Made by a program: the position numbers and the translations under genes | Shown here: piece by piece, positions 49,097 through 59,278 of the stretch | Numbering within the stretch: position 1 is the first letter of the stretch | How the letters are laid out: every line of letters starts with the position of its first letter | Assembly: GCF_900103645.1 (NCBI RefSeq) | Contig: NZ_FNHP01000006.1 | Span: 62,001 to 126,000 of the forward strand | Direction: 5' to 3' | Length of the DNA stretch: 64,000 bases | DNA from: Oryzisolibacter propanilivorax | Lineage (GTDB): Bacteria > Pseudomonadota > Gammaproteobacteria > Burkholderiales > Burkholderiaceae_C | The notes under the pieces: model-generated | What the model was told of the DNA's origin: nothing | The model's input: only the letters and a program-made list of their open reading frames with translations | Database searches by the model: none

Positions 49097-50164
49097 ATGA
49101 CGTATCACATGACCTTTTCCGCCACGCCTTTCCCTGCCGCGCACGCCGCACCGCGCAAGCTGCGCATCGCCCTGGCGACCGCCGCCACCGGCATGGCACT
49201 GATGTGCGCCGGCACTGCCGCCTGGGCCGCCGGTGACCTACCCGGCAAGGGCGTCACGGTGCAGCCACTCAAGAGCTCGCTGGCCGAGGAAACCTTCCAG
49301 ACCACGCTGGTCATGAAGGCGCTGGAGAAGCTCGGCTACACCGTCCAGCCAATCAAGGAAGTGGAATACCCCACGGCGCACATCGCCATCGCCAATGGCG
49401 ACGCGACCTTCATGGCCGACCACTGGAACCACCAGCACGCCGACTACTACAAGAATGCTGGCGGCGACGCCAAGCTCTACCGCAAGGGCGTGTTCTCGGA
49501 CAACGCGGCGCAGGGCTACCTGATCGACAAGAAAACCGCCGACCAGTACAAGATCCATAACATCGAACAGTTCAAGGACCCGAAGATCGCCAAGCTGTTC
49601 GACACCGATGGCGACGGCAAGGCCGATCTGACCGGCTGCACCCCCGGCTGGGGCTGCGAGGTAATGATCGAGCACCAGCTGGACGCCTACGGTCTGCGCC
49701 CGACGGTCACGCACCAGCAGGGCACCTACTCGGCGCTGATGGCCGACACCATCACGCGGTACAAGGCCGGCAAGCCCATCCTGTACTACACCTGGACGCC
49801 CTACTGGGTGAGCAACGTGCTCAAGCCCGGCAAGGATGTGGTCTGGCTGGAGGTACCGTTTTCCTCGCTGCCCGGTGAACAGAAGGGCCTGGACACCAAG
49901 CTGCCCAACGGCAAGAACTACGGCTTCGTGGTCAACAGCCAGCACATCGTCGCCAACAAGGCGTTCACCGAAGCGCACCCGGACGCCGCCAAGCTATTCG
50001 CTCTCATGCAGCTGCCGGTGGGCGACATCAATGCCCAGAACCACCTGATGAGCCAGGGCCAGTCCAAGCCGGCGGACATCGAGCGCCACGTGAACGGCTG
50101 GATCAAGGCGCACCAAAAGACCTTCGACGGCTGGATCGATCAGGCCAAGGCCGCCGCGAAGTAA
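49097..50164 (+). CDS. proX: Glycine betaine-binding periplasmic protein, first copy (ProX-like)
   Basis: Substrate-binding protein of 355 residues with a signal peptide ending AWA near residue 43. Trp-rich segments [12 protein letters not shown] and [13 protein letters not shown] carry the aromatic residues that cage quaternary ammonium groups. [10 protein letters not shown] contains two cysteines six apart that could form a disulfide, as in E. coli ProX. It follows proW by 94 bases. The second ATG at 49109 is an alternative start. A strong intercistronic hairpin follows before the second copy. Confidence 0.92.
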   Translation: MTYHMTFSATPFPAAHAAPRKLRIALATAATGMALMCAGTAAWAAGDLPGKGVTVQPLKSSLAEETFQTTLVMKALEKLGYTVQPIKEVEYPTAHIAIANGDATFMADHWNHQHADYYKNAGGDAKLYRKGVFSDNAAQGYLIDKKTADQYKIHNIEQFKDPKIAKLFDTDGDGKADLTGCTPGWGCEVMIEHQLDAYGLRPTVTHQQGTYSALMADTITRYKAGKPILYYTWTPYWVSNVLKPGKDVVWLEVPFSSLPGEQKGLDTKLPNGKNYGFVVNSQHIVANKAFTEAHPDAAKLFALMQLPVGDINAQNHLMSQGQSKPADIERHVNGWIKAHQKTFDGWIDQAKAAAK

Positions 50165-50174
50165 GCCGGCCCCT

Positions 50175-50199
50175 GCCGCACGCGGCCTGTGCGTGCGGC
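50175..50199. other. Intercistronic hairpin between the two proX genes
   Basis: A perfect nine-base stem GCCGCACGC/GCGTGCGGC with a seven-base loop lies just after the first proX stop. It has no T-run, so it may protect the upstream message or attenuate the downstream gene instead of ending transcription. Confidence 0.5.
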
Positions 50200-50380
50200 G
50201 CCATGGCGCGCTCGCTACGCGCCGGGGCTGGCGCCCTACCGGCCCTGTTTTCAGCGCCCCGGCCCGCACGCCGGGCGCGCACCCGCAGCCCTCCCGGGCT
50301 TTTGTCACACACACCGCCCCACCGGCGCACGGCCCCCATGCGCCCGGCTGGCGCGGACTGCATATGGAGTATCCCTTCGC

Positions 50381-51421
50381 ATGACGACGACCGTTCGACC
50401 GTTCTCGCTTCCCACCTTCCTGCGCGGCACCAGCCTGGCTGCCGCCCTGTCGCTGGCCGCGCTGGGGGGCGCCGCCCATGCGTCGACGGACCAGCCCGGC
50501 AAGGGCGTGAAGGTGACGATCCTCAAGAGTTCGCTGGCCGAGGAGTCCTTCCAGACCGTGCTGGTCATGAAGGCACTGCAGAAGCTGGGCTACGACGTCG
50601 CGCCGTACAAGGAGGTCGAGTACCCGCTGGCGCACATGGCGGTGGCCAACGGCGATGCCACGCTGATCGCCAACCACTGGAACCCGCACCACTCCGAGTT
50701 CTACAAGGCCGCCGGCGGCGACGCCAAGCTGTCGCGCAAGGGGGTGTATTCCGCCGGCGCGGCGCAGGGCTACATGATCGACAAGAAAACCGCCGACCAG
50801 TACAACATCAAGAGCATCGACCAGCTCAAGGACCCCAAGCTGGCCAAGCTGTTCGACATGAGCGGCGACGGCCGCGCCGATCTGGTCGGCCCCAACGCCG
50901 GCTGGGGCGGCGAGGCGGTGGTCGAGCACCAGATCAAGGAGTTCGGCCTGGGCAAGACGGTGAACTACACGCAAGGCAACTACCCGGCGCTGATCACCGA
51001 GACGCTGGCGCGCTACGAGTCGGGCAAGCCGGTGCTGTTCTACGCCTGGACGCCGCACTGGCTGAGCAACGTCCTCAAGACCGGCCAGGACGTGGTCTGG
51101 CTGGAGGTGCCCTACTCGTCCATGCCCGGCGTGCAGGCCGGCACCGACACCAAGCTGTCCAACGGCAAGAACTACGGCTTTCCGCTGAACAACGAGTACA
51201 TCGTGGCCAACAAGGAATGGGTGGCGAAGAACCCGGCCGCCGGCAAGCTGTTCGAGATCATGCAGATCCCGCTGGCCGATATCAGCGCGCAGAACCGCCT
51301 GGTGCACCAGGGCGAGAAGAGCGCCGCCGACATTGAGCGCCACGCCGACGCCTGGATCCGCGCCCACCAGAAGACCTTCGACAGCTGGATCGACCAGGCG
51401 CGCGTGGCCGCGCAGAACTGA
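50381..51421 (+). CDS. Glycine betaine-binding periplasmic protein, second copy (ProX-like)
   Basis: Substrate-binding protein of 346 residues, clearly paralogous to the gene just upstream along its whole length. It keeps the aromatic ligand segments (NHWNPHHSEFYK, FYAWTPHWLSNVL), but the two cysteines of the first copy are replaced (GPNAGWGGE). The signal peptide ends AHA near residue 34. Sequence divergence at the ligand loops and loss of the Cys pair suggest a different substrate preference or affinity. GGAG lies before the ATG, and a strong terminator follows. Confidence 0.92.
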   Translation: MTTTVRPFSLPTFLRGTSLAAALSLAALGGAAHASTDQPGKGVKVTILKSSLAEESFQTVLVMKALQKLGYDVAPYKEVEYPLAHMAVANGDATLIANHWNPHHSEFYKAAGGDAKLSRKGVYSAGAAQGYMIDKKTADQYNIKSIDQLKDPKLAKLFDMSGDGRADLVGPNAGWGGEAVVEHQIKEFGLGKTVNYTQGNYPALITETLARYESGKPVLFYAWTPHWLSNVLKTGQDVVWLEVPYSSMPGVQAGTDTKLSNGKNYGFPLNNEYIVANKEWVAKNPAAGKLFEIMQIPLADISAQNRLVHQGEKSAADIERHADAWIRAHQKTFDSWIDQARVAAQN

Positions 51422-51481
51422 CGCAGCCCGCAGGGGCCTGCACGCCCGGCCGGGCGCACACCCGCCGGGCCTGGAATTTTT

Positions 51482-51535
51482 GCAGCCGTCCTCGGCAGCA
51501 CTGCGCGGTGCGAGCCGGACGGCTGCTTTGTTTTT
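51482..51535 (+). terminator. Intrinsic terminator after the betaine transporter operon
   Basis: A perfect ten-base stem GCAGCCGTCC/GGACGGCTGC with a 25-base loop is followed by TTTGTTTTT. It runs directly into a copy of the dispersed palindromic element. Confidence 0.82.
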
Positions 51536-51592
51536 GATAGCTGCAAGCCCTTTGTTATCGCGGGCTACAGCCTCTAAACGCTCAAAATTTCG
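51531..51592 (-). repeat. Dispersed palindromic element, copy I
   Basis: Read on the minus strand with GTAGCCCGCGATAACAAAGG then GCTTGCAGCTATC. It directly follows the terminator of the betaine operon. Confidence 0.75.
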
Positions 51593-51683
51593 CTCTCCGC
51601 CGCACGGGGGCACAGCGCTCTCCCACGCGGCGCGGTGGCGCACGCCGACAGCCCCGGCAGGGTCGCCGCGGTGTGATCGTCGC

Positions 51684-52976
51684 ATGCCCACCGCCCCTGC
51701 GCCCGCCCCCGCCCGCCCGCCGCGCCTGCCCGCCGGCCTGGTATATGTGGACCGCCGCCGGCCCGGCATCACCCGCGTGCGCGACGGCGACACCTTCCGC
51801 TACCGCACGCCGCAGGGCGACTGGCTGCAGGACGAAGAACACCTGGCGCACATCCGCCGCCTGGCGATTCCGCCGGCCTACGCCGACGTGTGGATCTGCC
51901 CGCTGCCCAACGGCCACCTGCAGGCCACCGGGCGCGACGCGCGCGGACGCCTGCAGTACCGCTACCACCCCGACTGGCGGCGCGTGCGCGACACATCCAA
52001 GTTCGAGCGCATGCGCGCCTTTGGCCAGGCGCTGCCGCGCATCCGCCGCTGCATCGAGCGCGACCTGCAGGCTTGCAGCAAGAAAACGCTGACGCGCCAG
52101 TGCGTGCTGGCGGCCATCGTGCGGCTGCTGGACACGACCTACGTGCGCGTCGGCAACGAGGAATACGCGCTGGCCAACGGCTCCTATGGCCTGACCACGC
52201 TGCGCACGCGCCATGCGGCGGTGAAGGGCAGCAGTACCGTGCTGCGCTTTCGCGGCAAGAGCGGCGTGCAGCAGCAGGCGCAGCTGGACGACCCGCGCGT
52301 GGCGCGCGTGGTGCGCCGCTGCCAGCAGCTGCCGGGGCAGGAGCTGTTCCAGTGGCAGGACCAGGACGGCGGGCTGCATAGCGTCGGCTCGGGCGACGTG
52401 AACGCCTATCTCGCCGAGATCGCCGGCGAGGCCGGGCACTTCACGGCCAAGGACTTCCGCACCTGGCACGGCACGGTGCAGGCACTGGAGCTGACGCGCG
52501 TGGCCTGCACGCGCGCCGGCGAGCCCGACGCGCTGCCAGCGCGCGGCGTGGCGCGGCAGATCCTGGTGGAGGTGGCGCGCCAGCTCGGCAACACGCCGGC
52601 GGTGTGCCGCAAGTCCTATGTGCACCCTACGGTGCTGGCGCTGGGCGAGCGCCTGGCGTCAGACGCCGGGCCGGGCCTGCAGCGCGTGTGGCAGCGCCTG
52701 GGGCGCACGGGCGCCAGCCCGCGCGGCCTGAGTGCGGCCGAGCGGCGCCTGCTGGCCTTCCTGCGGCGCCCGCCCCGGCTGCCGGCGCAGCCGCCCGCCG
52801 CGCCGCGCAAGCGGCCGGGAGCCAGCCCAAGCAACGCGGCAGCCGGCAAGAGCGCGCGCCAGAGTCTGGCCACGCAAGGCCGCCAGCGCGGCGCACGCCC
52901 CGCCGCAACCAGGCGTCATGCTGCCCCCGTGCGACGCGGCGCACCCCCTGCGGCGTCCATGCAGCGCGCTGCGTGA
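51684..52976 (+). CDS. DNA topoisomerase IB (poxvirus type)
   Basis: Enzyme of 430 residues relaxing supercoils through a 3'-phosphotyrosine link. The N-terminal domain contains LPAGLVYVDRRRPGITRVRDGDTFRYRTPQGDWL, and the catalytic domain has RLLDTTYVRVGNEEYA, a LRFRGKSGVQQ lysine loop, TAKDFRTWHGT and the active-site tyrosine in CRKSYVHPTVL. The last 60 residues are very basic and Pro/Ala-rich, a likely DNA-binding tail. Bacterial topoisomerase IB is scattered across Proteobacteria and is not essential. The start at 51684 gives the family N terminus. Confidence 0.93.
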   Translation: MPTAPAPAPARPPRLPAGLVYVDRRRPGITRVRDGDTFRYRTPQGDWLQDEEHLAHIRRLAIPPAYADVWICPLPNGHLQATGRDARGRLQYRYHPDWRRVRDTSKFERMRAFGQALPRIRRCIERDLQACSKKTLTRQCVLAAIVRLLDTTYVRVGNEEYALANGSYGLTTLRTRHAAVKGSSTVLRFRGKSGVQQQAQLDDPRVARVVRRCQQLPGQELFQWQDQDGGLHSVGSGDVNAYLAEIAGEAGHFTAKDFRTWHGTVQALELTRVACTRAGEPDALPARGVARQILVEVARQLGNTPAVCRKSYVHPTVLALGERLASDAGPGLQRVWQRLGRTGASPRGLSAAERRLLAFLRRPPRLPAQPPAAPRKRPGASPSNAAAGKSARQSLATQGRQRGARPAATRRHAAPVRRGAPPAASMQRAA

Positions 52977-53000
52977 GCCGGGCAAGCCAGCACCAGTCAC

Positions 53001-53068
53001 TCATGTTTTGATAGCTGCACGTCCTTGCGAATAAAGGACTGGATGCTGATTTGCCATCAAAATGGCTG
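53001..53068 (-). repeat. Dispersed palindromic element, copy J
   Basis: Minus-strand copy with CCAGTCCTTTATTCGCAAGG then ACGTGCAGCTATCAAAA. It merges into a ten-base tandem repeat next to fumC. Confidence 0.75.
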
Positions 53069-53100
53069 GCAGCGGCTGGCAGCGGCTGGCAGCGGCTGGC
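53064..53100. repeat. Ten-base tandem repeat (GGCTGGCAGC)
   Basis: Nearly four head-to-tail copies of GGCTGGCAGC lie right after the fumC stop, adjoining a palindromic element whose own sequence ends in the same unit. They probably arose by slippage from the element end. Confidence 0.85.
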
Positions 53101-53108
53101 GCCGCTGT

Positions 53109-54536
53109 TCAGCGCCCGACCATCTTGCCCGGCACCACCCACTCGTCGAACTGCTGCGCCGTCACATGCCCCAGGGCCAGCGCCGCCTCGCGCAGGCTGG
53201 TGCCTTCTTTGTGCGCCTTCTTGGCGATCTGCGCGGCCTTGTCGTAGCCGATATGCGTATTGAGCGCCGTCACCAGCATCAGCGAGCGCTCGACCAGCTC
53301 GTCGATGCGCTGGCGCTGCGGCTCGATGCCGACGGCGCAGTGCTCGTTGAAGCTGACCATGCCGTCGGCCAGCAGGCGCACGCTCTGCAGGAAGTTGTGC
53401 GCCACCATCGGGCGGAACACGTTCAGCTCGAAATTGCCGCTGGCGCCGCCGATGTTGATGGCCACGTCGTTGCCCATGACCTGGGCGCACAGCATGGTCA
53501 GCGCCTCGCACTGCGTCGGGTTGACCTTGCCCGGCATGATGGACGAGCCGGGCTCGTTCTCGGGGATGGTGATCTCGCCGATGCCGCTCCTCGGCCCGCT
53601 GGCCAGCCAGCGCACGTCGTTGGCGATCTTCATCAGGCTGGCGGCCAGGGTCTTCAGCGCGCCGTGCGCCGCGACCAGCGCGTCGCAGCTGGCCAGCGAC
53701 TCGAACTTGTTGGGTGAGGTGACGAAGGGCTGGCCGGTGAATTGGGCGATCTCCTGCGCCACCTGCTCGGCATAGCCCCTCGGGGCGTTCAGCCCGGTGC
53801 CCACGGCCGTGCCGCCCAGCGCCAGCTCGCACAGGTGCGGCAGCGCGTTGCGCACGTGCCGCTCACCATGCGCCAGCTGCGCCACCCAGCCGGAGACCTC
53901 CTGGCCCAGGGTCAGCGGCGTCGCATCCTGCAGGTGCGTGCGGCCGATCTTCACGATGTCGTCGAAGGCTTCGGCCTTGGCCTGCAGTGTCTCGCGCAGC
54001 TCCTGCACGGCCGGCAGCAGCCGGTGCACCAGCGCCTGCACCGCCGCCACGTGCATGGCGGTGGGGAAGACGTCGTTGCTCGACTGGCTCTTGTTCACGT
54101 CGTCGTTCGGGTGCACGCGCCGGCCCTCGCCGCGCTCGCCTCCCAGGATCTCGCTGGCACGGTTGGCCAGCACCTCGTTGACGTTCATGTTGGTCTGCGT
54201 GCCCGAGCCGGTCTGCCAGACCACCAGCGGAAACTCGCCGTCGTGCCGGCCTTCCAGCACCTCGTCGGCAGCGGCGACGATGGCGCGCGTCTTCTCCGAG
54301 TCGAGCAGGCCCAGCGCCTGGTTGACCTTGGCCGAGGCGCGCTTAACCTGCACCAGCGCGCGGATCAGTTCGGCCGGCTGGCGCTCGCCCGAGATGTCGA
54401 AGTTCTGCAGCGAACGCTGCGTCTGCGCGCCCCACAGCCGGTCGGCCGGCACCTCGATGGAGCCGAAGGTGTCGCGCTCGGTGCGCGTGCCGCCGCCGGC
54501 GTGCGGGTCGGGGTGGGGGTGGTCGTTGTTGCTCAT
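53109..54536 (-). CDS. fumC: Fumarate hydratase class II
   Basis: Oxygen-stable iron-independent fumarase of 475 residues. It shows [28 protein letters not shown], the catalytic [16 protein letters not shown] and the superfamily signature [16 protein letters not shown] 17-residue His/Pro/Gly-rich start precedes the conserved FGSIEVP. The ATG at 54536 is supported by family alignment. It is divergent from the class I fumarase gene, with 221 bases between. Confidence 0.96.
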   Translation of the reverse strand: MSNNDHPHPDPHAGGGTRTERDTFGSIEVPADRLWGAQTQRSLQNFDISGERQPAELIRALVQVKRASAKVNQALGLLDSEKTRAIVAAADEVLEGRHDGEFPLVVWQTGSGTQTNMNVNEVLANRASEILGGERGEGRRVHPNDDVNKSQSSNDVFPTAMHVAAVQALVHRLLPAVQELRETLQAKAEAFDDIVKIGRTHLQDATPLTLGQEVSGWVAQLAHGERHVRNALPHLCELALGGTAVGTGLNAPRGYAEQVAQEIAQFTGQPFVTSPNKFESLASCDALVAAHGALKTLAASLMKIANDVRWLASGPRSGIGEITIPENEPGSSIMPGKVNPTQCEALTMLCAQVMGNDVAINIGGASGNFELNVFRPMVAHNFLQSVRLLADGMVSFNEHCAVGIEPQRQRIDELVERSLMLVTALNTHIGYDKAAQIAKKAHKEGTSLREAALALGHVTAQQFDEWVVPGKMVGR

Positions 54537-54757
54537 GCGGTCATGCTCCTCACGAAGGGGATCGAAGAAAACCACTGGCTGGGGGTGGTGCGTGCGCCGG
54601 CGCGGGTGCGCGCCACCCTGGCTGGGATTGGCGCCCATGCTAATCAAAGCCGCGCGGCCCTGGCGCGGGTGCGGTCGCCGCGCCAGATCCGCGCAAGGTG
54701 CCAGGGGGATAATCCGGCGCGTTCGTTTTTCCCTTCCCCACGAGAGTCCATAAGACC

Positions 54758-56317
54758 ATGACCACGACCATCCGCTACGGCGATCTGGTGGAATCCATCG
54801 CCGGCGCGCTGCAATACATCAGCTACTACCACCCGGCCGACTACATCCAGCACCTGGCGCGCGCCTACGAGCGCGAGCAGTCCCCGGCGGCCAAGGACGC
54901 GATGGCGCAGATCCTCACCAACAGCAAGATGGCCGCCTACGGCCACCGCCCGATTTGCCAGGACACCGGCATCGTCAACGTCTTCCTGAAGGTCGGCATG
55001 GACGTGCGCTGGGAGGGCTTCCCGGCCGGCACCGGCCTGGAGGACGCCATCAACGAGGGCGTGCGCCGCGGCTACCAGCACCCGGACAACACGCTGCGCG
55101 CCAGCGTGGTGGCCGACCCGCACTTCGCCCGCAAGAACACCAAGGACAACACCCCGGCCGTCATCAGCGTGCAGCTGGTGCCCGGCGGCACCCTGGACGT
55201 GACCGTAGCGGCCAAGGGCGGCGGCAGCGAGAACAAGTCCAAGATGGTCATGATGAACCCCAGCGACAGCCTGGTGGACTGGGTGCTCAAGACCGTGCCC
55301 GAGATGGGCGCCGGCTGGTGCCCGCCGGGCATGCTGGGCATCGGCATCGGCGGCACGGCGGAAAAGGCCGTGCTGCTGGCCAAGGAAAGCCTGATGGACG
55401 ACCTGGATATGTACGAGTTGCAGGCCAAGGCCGCGCGCGGCGACAAGCTGGACCAGGTGGAAGAGCTGCGCCTGGAACTGTTCGAGAAGGTGAACGCCCT
55501 CGGCATCGGCGCGCAGGGCCTGGGTGGCTTGGCAACGGTGCTGGACGTGAAGATCAAGATGTACCCGACGCACGCCGCCAGCAAGCCTGTCGCCATGATC
55601 CCCAACTGCGCCGCCACGCGGCACGCGCATTTCGTCATGGACGGCAGCGGGCCGGTGTACCTGGAGGCGCCCAGCATCGACCTGTGGCCGCAGGTGCAGT
55701 GGGAGCCCAACACCCAGACCAGCCAGCGCGTCGACCTGAACACGCTGACGAAGGAAGAAGTCGCCAGCTGGAAGCCCGGCCAGACGCTGCTGCTGAACGG
55801 CAAGATGCTCACCGGCCGCGACGCCGCGCACAAGCGCATCCAGGACATGCTGGCCAAAGGCGAGAAGCTGCCGGTGGACTTCACCAACCGCGTCATCTAC
55901 TACGTCGGCCCGGTCGACCCGGTGCGCGACGAGGTCGTCGGCCCGGCCGGCCCGACCACCGCCACGCGCATGGACAAGTTCACCCGCATGATGCTCGAGC
56001 AGACCGGCCTGATCGCCATGATCGGCAAGTCCGAACGCGGCCCGGTGGCCATCGAGGCGATCAAGGACAACCGCAGTGCCTACCTGATGGCGGTGGGCGG
56101 TGCGGCCTACCTGGTCAGCAAGGCCATCAAGCACGCGCGCGTGGTCGGCTTCGAGGACCTGGGGATGGAAGCGATCTACGAGTTCGACGTGGTGGACATG
56201 CCCGTCACCGTGGCCGTGGACGCGGGCGGCACCAGCGCCCACATCACCGGCCCGGCCGAATGGCAAAAACGCATCGCCAGCGGCGAGTTCAAGGGCATCG
56301 CGCTGGCGACGGCCTGA
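54758..56317 (+). CDS. Fumarate hydratase class I (iron-sulfur)
   Basis: Iron-sulfur fumarase of 519 residues. The N-terminal alpha domain has [32 protein letters not shown] and [12 protein letters not shown], which carry cluster-binding cysteines, and the C-terminal beta domain shows [16 protein letters not shown] and [17 protein letters not shown]. This class has higher activity but is destroyed by superoxide and peroxide, so having the stable class II gene next door gives a back-up. The start has GAG upstream. It is single-gene, with a transporter gene following after 152 bases. Confidence 0.95.
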   Translation: MTTTIRYGDLVESIAGALQYISYYHPADYIQHLARAYEREQSPAAKDAMAQILTNSKMAAYGHRPICQDTGIVNVFLKVGMDVRWEGFPAGTGLEDAINEGVRRGYQHPDNTLRASVVADPHFARKNTKDNTPAVISVQLVPGGTLDVTVAAKGGGSENKSKMVMMNPSDSLVDWVLKTVPEMGAGWCPPGMLGIGIGGTAEKAVLLAKESLMDDLDMYELQAKAARGDKLDQVEELRLELFEKVNALGIGAQGLGGLATVLDVKIKMYPTHAASKPVAMIPNCAATRHAHFVMDGSGPVYLEAPSIDLWPQVQWEPNTQTSQRVDLNTLTKEEVASWKPGQTLLLNGKMLTGRDAAHKRIQDMLAKGEKLPVDFTNRVIYYVGPVDPVRDEVVGPAGPTTATRMDKFTRMMLEQTGLIAMIGKSERGPVAIEAIKDNRSAYLMAVGGAAYLVSKAIKHARVVGFEDLGMEAIYEFDVVDMPVTVAVDAGGTSAHITGPAEWQKRIASGEFKGIALATA

Positions 56318-56469
56318 GGCGGCAACGGGCGGCGGCGAGGCGAATCAGGTTTCACCATGTGTTTTGCCCCCGACCCTGATCACCCGCTCAGAGCCGCGCC
56401 GCCGGTCTCGGTACGCCTCGCAACCGCCCCCGGCGTGCACGCCTGCGCGGCACCGCCTTGGGGCCTTGG

Positions 56470-57348
56470 ATGAGCCCGCCGCGCCTGGCCGCGCTGTCAG
56501 CCCTGGCGATGCTGGCGTTTGCCTGCAACTCGCTGCTGTGCCGCCTGGCACTGACGCAGACCGGCATCGACGCGGCGTCCTTTGCCGTCACCCGGCTGGT
56601 ATCCGGCGCGGCCGTGCTGTGGCTGATCGTGCGCCTGCGCCAGAGCGCGCGCGCCGGCGGCAACTGGCGCTCGGCCACGGCGCTGTTCGCCTATGCCGCC
56701 ACGTTTTCCTATGCCTATGCCACCCTGACGGCCGCCACAGGGGCGCTGCTGCTGTTCAGCGCGGTGCAGGCCACGATGATCGGCTATGGGCTGTGGCAGG
56801 GAGAGCGGCTGCGCCCAGGGCAACTGGCGGGCGTGGCGCTGGCCGTCGGCGGGCTGGCCGTGTTGCTGGCGCCCGGCCTGGCGGCGCCTCCGGCGGGTGG
56901 TGCGCTGCTGATGGTGGCGGCAGGTGCTGCCTGGGGCATTTATTCGCTGCGCGGGCGCGGCGTCGTCGACCCGCTGGGAGTCACCGCGGGCAACTTCGGC
57001 CGGGCGGCCTGGCTGGCGCTGGCCCTGGTGCTGGGTGCGCTGGCGGCGGGCAGCGCGCGCTGGGACGGTCCGGGGCTGGGCTATGGCGTGCTGTCCGGCG
57101 CCCTCGCGTCCGGCATGGGCTACATCATCTGGTACGCCGCGCTGCCGGCCCTGCGCGCGACCAGCGCCGCCATCATGCAGCTGAGCGTTCCCGTTCTGAC
57201 CGCGCTTGGCGGGGCACTGCTGCTGCAGGAAGCGCTGACGCCGCGGTTCGTGTTGTCGTCATTGGCCATTTTGGGCGGCATCGCCCTGGTGGTGCGGCAC
57301 CAGGCCCAGCCAGCGCCACCGCCCGCCTCGCATGGCCCCGCCCGCTGA
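56470..57348 (+). CDS. EamA/DMT-family transporter
   Basis: Drug/metabolite-type transporter of 292 residues with about ten transmembrane segments in two homologous halves (residues about 5-135 and 145-285). The second half has the AALPALRATSAAIMQLSVPVLTALGGALLLQEAL pattern typical of EamA domains. Substrate is unknown. The ATG at 56470 is chosen over a TTG start at 56458 because it begins the first hydrophobic segment. No regulatory link to the fumarase upstream is visible. Confidence 0.85.
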   Translation: MSPPRLAALSALAMLAFACNSLLCRLALTQTGIDAASFAVTRLVSGAAVLWLIVRLRQSARAGGNWRSATALFAYAATFSYAYATLTAATGALLLFSAVQATMIGYGLWQGERLRPGQLAGVALAVGGLAVLLAPGLAAPPAGGALLMVAAGAAWGIYSLRGRGVVDPLGVTAGNFGRAAWLALALVLGALAAGSARWDGPGLGYGVLSGALASGMGYIIWYAALPALRATSAAIMQLSVPVLTALGGALLLQEALTPRFVLSSLAILGGIALVVRHQAQPAPPPASHGPAR

Positions 57349-57482
57349 CAGCGCGCCCGGCGGGGTTGCGCCCACCCTGTGACGCGGCTTTGCACGACAC
57401 GCGTGCCAGACAAAGCCGGCAGTACGGCAGCGACGCGCGTGACCAGACTGGCGCCTCGGATTATTCCTTCTCAGGAGCACAC

Positions 57483-57908
57483 ATGCAGCGCAGCCAGGAA
57501 TTCAAGAACGTCGCCCAGGCCATGGGCAAGATCGACTTTTGCATGATGCAGACCGTCGGCGAGCAGGGCGTGCGCACACGGCCGATGTCCAACAACGGCG
57601 AGGTCGAGTACGACGGCGACAACTGGTTCTTCACCAGCGCCGACACCGTCAAGGTGCGCGAGATCCAGCAGGACGCGCGGGTGCAGCTGGTCTTCGTCGA
57701 CAGCCAGGCCGTGAACTTCATTGCGGTCTGGGGCCGGGGCGAGGTGGTCGAGGATGCCGGCTTGAAGAAGAAACTCTGGCGCGAGGAACTCAAGGAGTGG
57801 TTCCCCGAGGGACCTGAGGATAAGGACGTGCTGCTGATCAAGGTCAGCGCCACCCGCATCCAGAGCTGGGGGCAGATGGGCGAGCACGTGCTCCACCTCG
57901 ACGCCTGA
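57483..57908 (+). CDS. Pyridoxamine 5'-phosphate oxidase-like (general stress type) protein
   Basis: Flavin-binding split-barrel protein of 141 residues. FCMMQTVGEQGVRTRPMSN, DGDNWFFTSADTVKVREIQQDARVQLVF and KKLWREELKEWFPEGPEDKDVLLIKVSATRIQSWG match the general-stress FMN-binding family (PF16242). The role is probably flavin-dependent reduction or stress response; substrate unknown. AGGAG lies nine bases before the ATG. It is a single gene, convergent with mgtE. Confidence 0.88.
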   Translation: MQRSQEFKNVAQAMGKIDFCMMQTVGEQGVRTRPMSNNGEVEYDGDNWFFTSADTVKVREIQQDARVQLVFVDSQAVNFIAVWGRGEVVEDAGLKKKLWREELKEWFPEGPEDKDVLLIKVSATRIQSWGQMGEHVLHLDA

Positions 57909-57943
57909 GCGCGGGCTGACGCTCAGGCCCTGCCCCGGCCTCG

Positions 57944-59278
57944 TCAAAGCAAGGCTCCGCCCAGCACCGCCGCCGCCACCGAGAAATAGATCACCAGCCC
58001 CAGCACGTCCACCAACGTGGCCACCAACGGGGCCGACGCGCTGGCCGGGTCCAGCCCGAGGCGCTGCAGCACGAATGGCAGCATCGAGCCGATGGACGAG
58101 CCGAAGCACACGATGCCCACCAGCGATGCCCAGATGGTGGCTGCGATCAGCAGGTAGTGTTCGCCATAGTCATAGAAGCCCAGGTGTTGCCAGGCCACGA
58201 TGCGCGCAAAGCCGATGGCGCCCAGGCCTGCGCCCAGCACCAGACTGGTGGGCAGCTCGCGCCCCAGCACGCGCCACCAGTCGCGCAGGCGCACCTCGCC
58301 CAGCGCGAGGCCGCGGATCAACAGCGATGTGGCCTGCGAGCCCGAGTTGCCGCCCGAGCTCATGATGAGCGGGATGAACATGGCCAGCACCACGGCCTTT
58401 TCCAGCGCCAGCTCGTAGTGCTGCATGGCGCTGGATGTCAGCATCTCGCCCAGGAACAGCAGCGCCAGCCAGGCGCCGCGCTTTTTCACCATGGCCAGAA
58501 AGCCGGTCTCCAGATACGGAGCACCCATGTGCTCGCCGCCGCCGAAACGGTTCATGTCCTCCTGCGCTTCCTCCATCAGCGCGTCGATCACATCGTCCAC
58601 GGTGACGATGCCGATCACGCGCTGCGCCTCATCGACCACCGGCAGCGCCAGGAAGTTGTACAGCCGGATCAGGCGCGTGACGTCTTCGCGGTCGGCCAGC
58701 GCGTGGACGGTGATGGGCGCGGCGCCGCTCCACAGCGCGGCCAGCGGCTGCTCCGGGTCGGCGTTGACCAGCTCGCGCAGCGACAGCACGAAGCGCAGGC
58801 GGCCTTCCGCATCCGCCACGTAGAGGGCATACACCGTGCCGTGGCGATGACCTGGCTGGCGCAGGTACGCCAGCGCCTGGCCCGCGCTCCAGTCCTGCGG
58901 CACCTGCACGAAGCGTGTGGTCATGATGCGGCCGGCCGAGTCCTCGGGGTAGTCCATCAGCTGCTGCACCGACGCGCGCGTGGCAGGCTGCAGCAGGCGC
59001 AGCGCGGCATCCCGATCGGCTTCGGGCAGCCGGGCCAGCCGGTCGGCCAGGCGGTCGTCGTCCATGCCCTCCAGCACATCGGCCGCGCCGTCCTGGACGA
59101 TGGCGCGCAGCAGTGGCACGCTGCGGCGCAGCTCGGCGCTTTGCAACACCTTCACCAGCATGGCGCGGTCGAGCTGGTGCGCCCAGGCGACCACCTCGTC
59201 GCGCGGTAGGGCGTTGAGATAAACGACGGCGTCGGCGACGTGCAGGAAGGTGGGCGCGGAAGTCGGAGGGGTCGTCAC
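57944..59278 (-). CDS. mgtE: Magnesium transporter MgtE
   Basis: Mg2+ channel of 444 residues. An N-terminal helical domain (about 1-125), a CBS pair (about 130-255 with AGRIMTTRFVQVP and IGIVTVDDVIDALMEEAQED) and five membrane helices at the C terminus (LFLGEMLTSSAMQHYE, PLIMSSGGNSGSQATSLLIRGLALGEV, GLVIYFSVAAAVLG) give the full MgtE arrangement. The start is read as GTG at 59278 because family homology begins there. It is divergent from the MliC-like gene. Confidence 0.92.
   Translation of the reverse strand: MTTPPTSAPTFLHVADAVVYLNALPRDEVVAWAHQLDRAMLVKVLQSAELRRSVPLLRAIVQDGAADVLEGMDDDRLADRLARLPEADRDAALRLLQPATRASVQQLMDYPEDSAGRIMTTRFVQVPQDWSAGQALAYLRQPGHRHGTVYALYVADAEGRLRFVLSLRELVNADPEQPLAALWSGAAPITVHALADREDVTRLIRLYNFLALPVVDEAQRVIGIVTVDDVIDALMEEAQEDMNRFGGGEHMGAPYLETGFLAMVKKRGAWLALLFLGEMLTSSAMQHYELALEKAVVLAMFIPLIMSSGGNSGSQATSLLIRGLALGEVRLRDWWRVLGRELPTSLVLGAGLGAIGFARIVAWQHLGFYDYGEHYLLIAATIWASLVGIVCFGSSIGSMLPFVLQRLGLDPASASAPLVATLVDVLGLVIYFSVAAAVLGGALL

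Noticed and set aside
51333-51683. Upstream extension of topoisomerase IB into the binding-protein gene
   Set aside because: It overlaps the second proX gene and crosses its terminator; family homology begins near 51684.
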